From NCBI RefSeq assembly GCF_000421465.1, contig NZ_ATXB01000001.1:372001-436000 (forward strand): a DNA stretch of 64,000 bases, written 5' to 3'. Position numbers and translations under genes: made by a program. This stretch comes from Methylohalobius crimeensis 10Ki (GTDB lineage Bacteria; Pseudomonadota; Gammaproteobacteria; Methylococcales; Methylothermaceae). The number at the start of each line of letters is the position of its first letter. Position 1 is the first letter of the stretch. This document shows positions 8,908 to 16,783 of the stretch, in pieces. Under the pieces are notes generated by a model. It ran no database searches and was not told the origin of the DNA. It saw nothing but the letters and a program-made list of their open reading frames with translations.

Positions 8908-10362
8908 CTCGACTTTCCCCATTTGAGGGGTTGTATAAGGGCCGGGAGATAACCACCTATGAAGAATCATCTTCGACCAAAAAGAGGTTCTTCAGATGGG
9001 CGGATTACCTCCCGACGTCTTGTCGATTATAAAGGTGTTTGCACCGCTGTTCAGCAAAAGGGTATGGCAACGGGCGCAAGTGTTACTGATAGGTGCGATC
9101 CTCACGCCTGGTCGACGTACGGTGGCGGCAGTGCTTCGGGTGATGGGGCTCGGCGAGGCACCTCATTTCAAGAATTACCATCGGGTGCTCAGCCGGGCGC
9201 GGTGGTCTGGGCCGGCCGGCAGTCGCCTGTTGTTGGGGCTGTTAATCCAGGCGTTTGCCTGGCAAGGACCTTTGGTGATGGGATTGGATGACACGATTGA
9301 GCGACGGTGGGGCCGCCAGATTGGTGCTCGGGGGATTTACCGGGACCCGGTCCGCTCCAGTCGAGGGCATTTTGTGAAAGCCAGCGGCCTGCGTTGGTTG
9401 AGCCTGATGCTGTTGGTGCCGATCCCTTGGGCCCATCGGGTTTGGGCGCTTCCTTTTCTGACCTCGCTATGCCCCTCGGAGCGCTACTATCGGCGCTATC
9501 GGCGTGCGCATCGATCCTTGACCGAGCGGGCCCGGCAGCTCTTGCGGATGGTCCGGCGCTGGTTGCCCACCCGCTCGATCGTGGTGGTCGCCGATCAGAG
9601 CTTTGCGGCCTTGGATCTATTGGCGGCTGTGACCGGGGACCGGTTCAGTGTCGTGACCCGGCTGCGGTTGGATGCGGCGTTGTACGAACCGGCCCCGCCG
9701 CCGCGACCGGGCCGCTCTGGTCGACCGCGCAAAAAAGGGAAACGGCTCCCCACGCTGGCGCAAGTGGCCGCCGACCCGGCGACCCGTTGGCAACGCTTGA
9801 CCGTTGCGCGGTGGTATGGCGAATCCGACCGCCCGGTGGAAATCGCCTCGGGCACGGCGGTGTGGTACCACGCGGGCAAACCGCCCGTACCGCTCCGTTG
9901 GGTGCTGATCCGCGATCCGCTCCAGCGCTTCCAGGCCCAAGCGCTGTTGTGCACGGATCCGAAGGCCGCGCCGACAGAGATCGTCCAGTGGTTTATCCGC
10001 CGTTGGCAGGTCGAGGTCACCTTCGAAGAAACCCGTGCCCACTTGGGACTGGAAACGCAGCGCCAAAGGTCAAGGCGGGCGATCGCCCGGACCACGCCCA
10101 TCCTGCTCGGCTTGTTCTCCCTGGTCACCCTCATGGCCGATCGGCTGGTCGCCAACCAGGCGATGCCGGTGCGTACCGCTGCCTGGTATCGCAAAACTCA
10201 CCCGACCTTTATCGATGCGTTGGCCTTGGTACGCCGTCACCTGTGGAGTGCACACCTTTTTTCCAGGTCGCCGCCAGCCACCGACGTGGAAAAAAATCCC
10301 AACCCATTACTGACCCGCTGTATCGAGATAATGTGCTATGCCGCATAATGGGGAAAGTCGAG
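8908..10362 (+). mobile_element. IS701-type insertion sequence, copy 1 (1455 bp)
   Basis: Both ends are defined by inverted repeats CTCGACTTTCCCCAT (left, 8908) and ATGGGGAAAGTCGAG (right, ending 10362). A 5-bp target duplication CTAAG lies at 8903-8907 and 10363-10367. A second copy of identical length lies at 54648-56102 in the opposite orientation with a different 5-bp duplication, which confirms the boundaries. It contains one transposase gene. Confidence 0.93.
8996..10348 (+). CDS. IS701-type (DDE_5) transposase, copy 1
   Basis: 450-residue DDE transposase catalysing cut-and-paste transposition of its element. Visible features: the first acidic motif GLDDTIERRWG near residue 97, a second around VVADQSF near 200, and a C-terminal E in RWQVEVTFEETRAHLG. 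A basic Pro/Arg-rich loop (PPPRPGRSGRPRKKGKR) lies in the insertion region. The length is normal and the frame intact, so it may be active. It differs from copy 2 by seven residues by my comparison. Confidence 0.9.
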   Translation: MGGLPPDVLSIIKVFAPLFSKRVWQRAQVLLIGAILTPGRRTVAAVLRVMGLGEAPHFKNYHRVLSRARWSGPAGSRLLLGLLIQAFAWQGPLVMGLDDTIERRWGRQIGARGIYRDPVRSSRGHFVKASGLRWLSLMLLVPIPWAHRVWALPFLTSLCPSERYYRRYRRAHRSLTERARQLLRMVRRWLPTRSIVVVADQSFAALDLLAAVTGDRFSVVTRLRLDAALYEPAPPPRPGRSGRPRKKGKRLPTLAQVAADPATRWQRLTVARWYGESDRPVEIASGTAVWYHAGKPPVPLRWVLIRDPLQRFQAQALLCTDPKAAPTEIVQWFIRRWQVEVTFEETRAHLGLETQRQRSRRAIARTTPILLGLFSLVTLMADRLVANQAMPVRTAAWYRKTHPTFIDALALVRRHLWSAHLFSRSPPATDVEKNPNPLLTRCIEIMCYAA

Positions 10363-10461
10363 CTAAGAAGGAAGTGTTTTATGGCAAGATGTTGGCGCTG
10401 GTTGGGCGGGAACTGAGGAAACAGAAGCCCGGCCTGAAATAAACGGTAGGAGGGCGCGATC

Positions 10462-12972
10462 ATGACGCAAAAAGGCGACCGCGCTTCGCGGGAAGAAAGC
10501 AAGAATCCCTCGGGCAGAAACGCGAATCACGACGGAAAAGGCGTGGTCTTGATCACGGGAGCGAGCGGATTCCTCGGCCAAGTGTTGAGTCAAGCCCTAG
10601 CGGAGGACTATACCATTGTCGGTCTTGACCTGGCTCCCGGACCTTTAGAAAAGGCCGATTTGGTTTCCTGCGACCTGACCTCGGATTCGGCGGTCGAGGA
10701 GGCCATGGCTCAGGTGCGGAAACGCTATGGCACGCGCATCGCCTCGGTGGTGCATCTGGCCGGCTATTACGATTTCACCGGCGAGCCCAATCCCCTCTAC
10801 GAAGAGATCAATGTCAAGGGAACCCGCCGCCTGCTCCACGCGCTGCAGGATTTTCAGGTCGAACAGTTCATCTATGCCAGCACGATGCTGGTGCATGCCC
10901 CCACCGAACCGGGAGTCCCGATCACGGAAGATTGGCCGCTGCGCCCCAAATGGGCCTATCCCCAGTCGAAGCGCGCAACCGAGGAAGTCGTGCAGCGTGA
11001 ACACGGCGCCATCCCCTATGTGCTGCTGCGCATCGCGGGGGTGTATACCGACCGTTTGCAACCGCCCACCCTGTCGCATCAGATCCAGCGGATCTATGAA
11101 CGTCAATTCACCAGCCGCGTATTCGCGGGGACTATTTCTCACGGCCAGTCCTTTTTGCATATCGACGACCTGGCCGATGCCGTCGTTCGTCTTGTTCGCA
11201 GGCGCAAGGAGCTGCCTAATCCGCTCAAGTTGCTCGTAGGCGAGCCCGGGGCGATGGGCTACGAGGCCTTGCAAAACGAACTCGGCTACCTGATCCATGG
11301 CGAAATGTGGGAGACGGAGGTTCTGCCCAAGCTGCTGGCCAAGACCGGTGCCCGCCTCCAGGAACAGATGGAGCCGCTCATTCCGGATTCCGTCGACCAA
11401 GGCGAAAAACCCTTCATCAAGCCGTTCATGGTAGATCTGGCGGATGACCATTATGAACTGGACATCAGTCGGGCTCGAAAGCTGCTGGACTGGGAGCCCA
11501 GGCATTCTCTGCGAGACGTCTTGCCCGTGATCGTGGAGCACTTCAAGGCCGATCCCTTGGACTGGTATCGGCGCAACAAAATCACGCCGCCCGACTGGGT
11601 GGAAACCCTGGCTTCGCAGCCGGAGCCCCCGGATCATCTGCTGGAAAAATACGATGCGTCTTGGCGCGAGGAGCACCGGCAGCATCTATGGGCGCATTTC
11701 ATCAATATGGCGATGGGCACCTGGCTCATCACCGGCCCGCCGATTGCGGGTTACGATGATCCCACCATGGTGGTCAACGATCTGATCAGCGGCGCGCTGG
11801 TCCTTTTGTTCGCCGCGCTGTCGATCTCGCGACGCATGGTCTGGGCGCGTTTCGCCAACGGGGTCATGGGCCTGTGGCTGTTGTTCGCCCCTTTAATCTT
11901 TTGGACGCCGGATGCCACGGCCTACCTGAATGACACCTTGGTGGGGGGGTTGGTGATCGGCTTCTCCTTCTTGGTGCGTCCGATGCCGGGCGTCGGGATC
12001 CTTGCCAAGATGACGGGTCCTGATATCCCCCCCGGTTGGGACTATACCCCTTCTTCGTGGATGCAGCGCATTCCCATCATTTTCTTGGCTTTCATTGGGC
12101 TCTATATCTCCCGCTACCTGGCGGCCTATCAACTGGGTCACATCGACCACGCCTGGGATCCCTTTTTTGGCGCAGGAACGGAAACGATTATCACCTCGGA
12201 AGTATCCAAGGCTTGGCCCGTCCCCGATGCCGGCCTCGGCGCAGTGACCTATATGCTGGAGATACTGACCGGCATCATCGGAGGCCGTGCCCGATGGCGC
12301 ACCATGCCTTGGCTGGTGGTTTTGTTCGGGCTGATGATCGTCCCGCTGGGTGTCGTCAGCATCTTTTTCATCGTGATTCAACCCATCCTCATCGGAACCT
12401 GGTGCACGCTCTGCCTGGTAGCGGCGGCGGCGATGCTCATCCAGATTCCCTATTCCTTGGATGAACTGATTGCCGCGGGCCAATTCCTGCTGGAACGCAA
12501 GCGCAAAGGCAAGTCGGTCCTCCTGGCATTCCTTCGGGGCGACACCATGGAAGGCGGCCGCCAAATGGAGCCCGAAACATTCGCCGCTTCGCCTTGGGCG
12601 CTCCTCAAGGACATGGTCGGCGGCGGTGTCAATCTGCCCTGGTCTTTGGTTTTGAGCACTGCTCTGGGCGTGTGGCTGATGTGCACCCGGCTCATCTTCG
12701 GGACCCAAGGCGCGCAAGCGGACAGCGACCATCTCATCGGTTCCTTGGTGATCACGGTTTCCATTACCGCCCTGGCAGAAGCCGCCCGTCCGGCGCGTTT
12801 CATCAATGTGCTGCTCGGGCTCGCGCTCATGGCCGCTCCCTGGCTCTTCGATGGCGGAAGCCGTATTGCCGATTGGGCGGGGGTCCTGGTAGGTCTTTTA
12901 TTGATCATTTTCAGCATCCCGCGCGGCAAGGTCGAGAACCAGTATGGTGGATGGAGCCGATATGTGGTGTAG
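10462..12972 (+). CDS. SDR epimerase - SPW - VKOR-like - SPW fusion protein
   Basis: 836-residue multidomain protein. Residues ~25-370 are an extended SDR/NAD-dependent epimerase: TGASGFLG cofactor loop, Ser/Tyr/Lys area around YASTMLVHAPT and YPQSKRATEE, and FLHIDDLADAV. Residues ~410-510 form a four-helix SPW-repeat membrane module (WAHFINMAMGTWLI). Residues ~540-680 resemble vitamin K epoxide reductase (VKOR), with the redox motif TWCTLC in a helix and SEVSKAWPVPDAGLGAVTYMLE before it. A second SPW module covers ~725-825. Thiol-disulfide chemistry at the membrane coupled to a soluble redox domain is suggested. AGGAGGG lies 7 nt before the ATG. An IS4 element is inserted over its stop codon, which is preserved. 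Confidence 0.85.
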   Translation: MTQKGDRASREESKNPSGRNANHDGKGVVLITGASGFLGQVLSQALAEDYTIVGLDLAPGPLEKADLVSCDLTSDSAVEEAMAQVRKRYGTRIASVVHLAGYYDFTGEPNPLYEEINVKGTRRLLHALQDFQVEQFIYASTMLVHAPTEPGVPITEDWPLRPKWAYPQSKRATEEVVQREHGAIPYVLLRIAGVYTDRLQPPTLSHQIQRIYERQFTSRVFAGTISHGQSFLHIDDLADAVVRLVRRRKELPNPLKLLVGEPGAMGYEALQNELGYLIHGEMWETEVLPKLLAKTGARLQEQMEPLIPDSVDQGEKPFIKPFMVDLADDHYELDISRARKLLDWEPRHSLRDVLPVIVEHFKADPLDWYRRNKITPPDWVETLASQPEPPDHLLEKYDASWREEHRQHLWAHFINMAMGTWLITGPPIAGYDDPTMVVNDLISGALVLLFAALSISRRMVWARFANGVMGLWLLFAPLIFWTPDATAYLNDTLVGGLVIGFSFLVRPMPGVGILAKMTGPDIPPGWDYTPSSWMQRIPIIFLAFIGLYISRYLAAYQLGHIDHAWDPFFGAGTETIITSEVSKAWPVPDAGLGAVTYMLEILTGIIGGRARWRTMPWLVVLFGLMIVPLGVVSIFFIVIQPILIGTWCTLCLVAAAAMLIQIPYSLDELIAAGQFLLERKRKGKSVLLAFLRGDTMEGGRQMEPETFAASPWALLKDMVGGGVNLPWSLVLSTALGVWLMCTRLIFGTQGAQADSDHLIGSLVITVSITALAEAARPARFINVLLGLALMAAPWLFDGGSRIADWAGVLVGLLLIIFSIPRGKVENQYGGWSRYVV

Positions 12973-12981
12973 ATGTCGTGT

Positions 12982-14407
12982 CATACGCGCCAACTTAAGC
13001 CATAACCGACTGATTTATTAGGCATTGCTCAATCCTTGTTTCCTGCAATGCGCCAATAATTCGATCACCGGCCCCGGAAGCGTCTGCAATGCCCTTTTCC
13101 GTGGTCGCTCCATCATGACTTTCCGGCACGGATCGTAGTTTTGCGTTTGCCAATGCCACGGCGCCTGAATGGCCGTATCGATCGCTTGTTTGAGCAGTTG
13201 CCACAGGCGCCACCCGGTTCCCTGGCGCGGCCGGTCCAGACAGGTCCATTGCCGGCCAAAGCGTTGGCCGGCCAATTGTTCCAACACCAGGGTATAGAGC
13301 AGTTTGCCGTACAAATACACCCGGGCCAGTTCGCTTCCCTGTCGAGCCCGCAGCCGATCCCACGCCAACAGGCTTTTCAGGCGCTTGATATACAGTTCCA
13401 CCTGCCAGCGCAGCCGGTACAATTCGCCGAGGGTTTCGGTAGGGAGCAGTTCCGGCGGCAGATGGGTCAGTACCAGCACCCAACCGGCCAGGGACAAGGC
13501 CGCTTTCGACGGTGTATAGCCTTTTTTTTGCCTGGCGTCTCAGTCGCTGCCGGGCCTTTTCCGCCTCGGCCGGGGGCAGGGGCAAGGCATGCAGCGTCAT
13601 GTCGACGTACGCTTTTCGTTTCGCATCGATCACCCGGACCGGCCGGCGCTGACAGGTCTTTCGGTTCTGAAGCCAGTCATACACGTCCACCTTGCGCAGG
13701 GATTCGTCGTACAGGTTCATGCCATGCGGGTTGTATCGCAAGACCACGCTCACCCCATGCTCACCCGCACGGATCAGGCTCAAAGGCTGGTTGTAGCCAC
13801 GATCCACGACCACCACATCCCCGGATTGAAAAGGGAAATGATCCAGGCTTTCCCCCGTATGAGCATCGCTGACTTCGACCGTCACCAGCTCCAACTTCAC
13901 CAGGTCAATGGCCAAATGCAGCCGATAACTGATCCCGGAGGCGCCGGGCACCTGAACCGTGCTGCCATCCGCGATCAAAAACCGCAAATGTCCCGGGGGC
14001 AGGCCAACTTGGCCTGCTTCATGCAGGTGCTGACACATCGCCTTCAGCCACGGACCACAAGCCTTCAACCGCTTATGGACGGCCGTGTCGGTGATCTGTT
14101 CTTGCAGCAGCGTCACCCTGCCGGCCGTCCCTCTCAGACTCAGATCCACTCCGCAATACAGCATCACCACCTGCAGCAACTGGAGGGGACTGGTGATCTT
14201 GCGCCCCCGGACAAAGGCCCGGAATTCATAGGCCATCGCTTCATAGTCTTCAGGCAACGCTTGCACAAACTGCTCGAATGCGATATCAACACGGTTCGGA
14301 AGTGACGACATCTCCGGCTCCTTCAATTTGGTCGTTGAAAAAGCTGAGATCATGCCGTCACTTCCCCCTAAAAATCAATGCCTTATGCGCTTAAGTTGGC
14401 GCGTATG
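12982..14407 (-). mobile_element. IS4-family insertion sequence (1426 bp)
   Basis: Terminal inverted repeats CATACGCGCCAACTTAAG (12982) and CTTAAGTTGGCGCGTATG (ending 14407) are perfect over 18 bp. An 11-bp target duplication AGATGTCGTGT lies at 12971-12981 and 14408-14418. The left duplicate begins with the last two bases of the stop codon of the upstream fusion gene. The 10-13 bp duplication length agrees with the IS4 group. Confidence 0.95.
13018..14353 (-). pseudogene. IS4-family transposase with frameshift at an A8 tract
   Basis: The N-terminal two thirds (MSSLPNRVDIAFEQFVQALP ... ADGSTVQVPG ... VVVVDRGYNQPL) run in one frame to the eight-adenine tract complementary to 13522-13529. The C-terminal part, with the IS4 signature YRLRWQVELYIKRLKSLL, continues in another frame and ends at 13018. 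Deleting one A (or a +1 shift) joins RRQAKK to GYTPSKAALSLAGW and gives a normal-length IS4 transposase. It may be a broken gene, a homopolymer sequencing error, or an element using slippage. The likely start is the Met at 14311. Confidence 0.85.
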
Positions 14408-14412
14408 AGATG

Positions 14413-14439
14413 TCGTGTCCCGGATGATTGATGACACGA
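14413..14439 (+). repeat. inverted repeat downstream of the fusion gene
   Basis: TCGTGTC and GACACGA can form a 7-bp stem. Before the IS4 insertion it lay directly after the stop of the SDR/VKOR fusion gene. No T-tract follows, so a terminator role is only possible. The IS4 target duplication includes its left arm. Confidence 0.3.
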
Positions 14440-14499
14440 CTGATAAAGGAGCCGAGTGGAAAGAGCCGCCGTAGCTCCTTAGAAAAACCCTCGACGAAA

Positions 14500-15003
14500 A
14501 TGACGGTAATTGTTGATTATTTGAGATTGATCCTGTTTTTGGGCGGCACGCTGATCGGCGTGCAAATTCCCGGTTTCGTCGATCAGTATGGAAGGAGTCT
14601 GGAATCCCATTTTCGGGAATCCAAACAAAATCTGGATGAATTTCAGCGCGACGCGGATCGATACTTCGGCGGAGATTTGGAGAAGCTGATCGCCCATTAT
14701 AAAAGTGACGGGGATCGAGTGTTTTATGCCGGCGGGGAGAGTATCGATTCGATTTATCGAAGAAATCTAATCCTGAAAAATGCCGTCGCCGATTTCAGGG
14801 AAAGTTATTTCAGTGCATTGAGCCAGGTTTTTTTCAATCCGATTTCAGATATACGAACCGAGGTCTGGGAAAATTATTCTTATTCCGTGAAGCTTGATTT
14901 TTCGGCCATTCTCATTGGCTTAACGGTAGGGTTGGTGGTGGCGAGCTTGGCGGAAGGCTTATTACGTGGATTTATGGGTCTTGCCCGATTTTCCTTAAAA
15001 TAA
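14500..15003 (+). CDS. DUF2937 family membrane protein
   Basis: 167 residues from the ATG at 14500; an upstream extension to 14428 is open but reads through the inverted repeat. It begins YLRLILFLGGTLIGVQIPGFVDQYGRSLESHF, the hallmark DUF2937 start, followed by FQRDADRYFGGDLEKLIAHY. A second hydrophobic segment near the end (FSAILIGLTVGLVVASLAEGLL) places both termini at the inner membrane. Function of the family is unknown. The ribosome site is weak. Confidence 0.8.
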   Translation: MTVIVDYLRLILFLGGTLIGVQIPGFVDQYGRSLESHFRESKQNLDEFQRDADRYFGGDLEKLIAHYKSDGDRVFYAGGESIDSIYRRNLILKNAVADFRESYFSALSQVFFNPISDIRTEVWENYSYSVKLDFSAILIGLTVGLVVASLAEGLLRGFMGLARFSLK

Positions 15004-15162
15004 ATTTAAATTTGCGGGTAAAAATATTCGGTGCAATGCTCCTCAATCATTAAGAAATCTGAATTTTCATTTATTTGCGGTTTTTATTGATCAAAATACT
15101 TTCATGAGGGTGGAAGGAGAGTTAATATTTTCATGCGTCCACGACCTCATAGGAGGTGGATC

Positions 15163-15714
15163 ATGAAATACCGACACTTCAATCAACCGGGTGTTGCCGC
15201 CAAGGCCATCCGCTTCCCGACGATCCTGACCGCTGCCGCAATAGGTTTGAGCCTCAACGCACCGGTAAGCGCCCAGACAAGCTTCTTCGCCGGGCTCAAG
15301 GGGGCTTTCGAGGTGCCTACCGTCTCGTCCAGCGGCGTCGGACTATTTACCGCCACCGTCGATGACGGCGATACGGTCCTCAGCTACAGCCTCTTTTATC
15401 GGGACTTGCCGACGAGCGTGCAACAGGCGCACATCCATATCGGACAAGCCGGAGCGAACGGCGGCATCGTCGTGTTTCTCTGCACCAATCTGGGCAACGG
15501 GCCGGCAGGCACGCCTGCCTGCCCTGAAGATAGCGGAACTGTCCAGGGTAGCCTGACCGCCGCCGATGTCGTTGCCGTGAGTGCTCAAGGGTTCGACGAG
15601 GGCGATTTCGCCGAGGTCCTCAAGGCGATACGCGAGGGTAATGCTTACGCGAATGTGCATACGGAGGCCTTTCCTCCCGGCGAGATTCGCGGCCAGATCA
15701 TAGCGGGTCCCTAA
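15163..15714 (+). CDS. exported CHRD-domain protein
   Basis: 183 residues. The start at 15163 has a strong AGGAGG 7 nt upstream. An N-terminal signal peptide ends near NAPVSAQ. The rest is one CHRD domain: KGAFEVPTVSSSGVGLFTA at the start, QQAHIHIGQAGANGGIVVFLC in the middle and AYANVHTEAFPPGEIRGQI at the end. CHRD domains occur in chordin and in bacterial exported proteins of uncertain role. Two Cys (FLC, PACP) may form a disulfide. A terminator follows. Confidence 0.9.
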   Translation: MKYRHFNQPGVAAKAIRFPTILTAAAIGLSLNAPVSAQTSFFAGLKGAFEVPTVSSSGVGLFTATVDDGDTVLSYSLFYRDLPTSVQQAHIHIGQAGANGGIVVFLCTNLGNGPAGTPACPEDSGTVQGSLTAADVVAVSAQGFDEGDFAEVLKAIREGNAYANVHTEAFPPGEIRGQIIAGP

Positions 15715-15746
15715 CCCGGCGCTCGTCGTAGCACCCGTAGTCGAAT

Positions 15747-15770
15747 GGACGGCCCTTGCGTGGGCCGTCC
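15747..15770. terminator. hairpin between convergent genes
   Basis: GGACGGCCC and GGGCCGTCC form a perfect 9-bp GC-rich stem with a six-base loop, followed by AAGTTTGCTT. It lies between the converging CHRD and lipoprotein genes and could stop transcription from both sides. Confidence 0.7.
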
Positions 15771-15778
15771 AAGTTTGC

Positions 15779-16264
15779 TTAAAAACTTTCCGCCGGCGTC
15801 AGGGGCTGTTCTTCCGGGGGCTCGGAGGTCATCTCTTCTTTCGCCTCCCCATCGACGAATTCGATCACATCGGCGCGGATGGTGATTTTGGGGAGAGAGA
15901 AAAGAATGAAGTAAGTCGAGCTTTGTTGATGGGCGACATTGACGACCGCAAACGCCTTGCCCTCGGAGATTTCCGCTTTTTGGTAAAGCCGCGACATCGC
16001 TTCGGTGTACATGGGTTGCCGGAAGCTGAATAGCCCCAGAAGGCTGAACCCCGTGCTTTCACCGATTGCATCGGCCCTCACGATCCGATAGTTGCGCTTT
16101 TTCAACATTACCGAGGTGGCGGCCAGCGTTTGGAAAGAAGGCTGCGCTCCGATCGGCGGTAGGCTGATGCCGAAGGTCGAAGAGGAAGACATGGCAGCGG
16201 GAAGGGCGGCGCAACCGGTCATCAGGATGAAGATCGGCAATATCAAAATGCGTTTGATCATCAT
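15779..16264 (-). CDS. outer-membrane-type lipoprotein (DUF6567-like)
   Basis: 161 residues from the ATG at 16264, preceded by AGGAGG with 5-nt spacing. The signal peptide ends in the lipobox LMTGC, so it is lipid-anchored. The body (TSVMLKKRNYRIVRADAIGESTGFSLLGLFSF ... AMSRLYQKAEISEGKAFAVVNVAHQQSS) resembles the small DUF6567-type lipoproteins; the family name is tentative. The C-terminus is acidic and Pro-rich. Unknown function. Confidence 0.75.
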   Translation of the reverse strand: MMIKRILILPIFILMTGCAALPAAMSSSSTFGISLPPIGAQPSFQTLAATSVMLKKRNYRIVRADAIGESTGFSLLGLFSFRQPMYTEAMSRLYQKAEISEGKAFAVVNVAHQQSSTYFILFSLPKITIRADVIEFVDGEAKEEMTSEPPEEQPLTPAESF

Positions 16265-16416
16265 TTTCGCCTCCTCGATCATGTGACTTGGATTGACATT
16301 CTAAAAGGCCAGGCCGCTCGGGTCTATCGCTAGAATAATGCTAGGATTCCGGTGGTCTCGGCGGTATAGTGATTCTTCCGTGCATTCCCCATTGCAGGTG
16401 GAACGAGGAGGTAGAC

Positions 16417-16704
16417 ATGAGCAAACGTGACGAATACGTGGCCAAACTCAAGGCGCAGTTGGACGAATGGAATGCCGATCTCGACCATCTCGAGGTCCAG
16501 GCAAATCTGGGAAAAGAAGACTTAAAGCAGGAATACCAGGAACAACTTGCCCACATGCGGAAGAAACGGGACGAAATCCGGCACAAGCTGACCGATCTGC
16601 AGCAGTCCAGCGAAACCGCCTGGGAACATTTGCGTTCGGGCATCGATTCGGCCGGCGACGCCTTGCAGGAAGCGTTGAAAAAAGCCAAGGCAAGCTTCAA
16701 GTGA
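16417..16704 (+). CDS. small coiled-coil protein
   Basis: 95 residues from the ATG at 16417 (GAGGAGG 5 nt upstream). Almost entirely heptad-repeat helix rich in Lys, Glu and Leu (YVAKLKAQLDEWNADLDHLEVQANLGKED). It resembles short cytoplasmic coiled-coil proteins found near stress and envelope genes. An end segment WEHLRSGIDSAGDALQEALKKAKASF is amphipathic. It stands 79 bp upstream of the DUF748 gene, possibly in one operon. Confidence 0.75.
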   Translation: MSKRDEYVAKLKAQLDEWNADLDHLEVQANLGKEDLKQEYQEQLAHMRKKRDEIRHKLTDLQQSSETAWEHLRSGIDSAGDALQEALKKAKASFK

Positions 16705-16783
16705 GTTGAGCATTCAACCGCAGCGAAAATCCCTCATTTCGGATGTTTGGCCAGGTCCCGGCCGATTGATCGAAAGGTGATTT

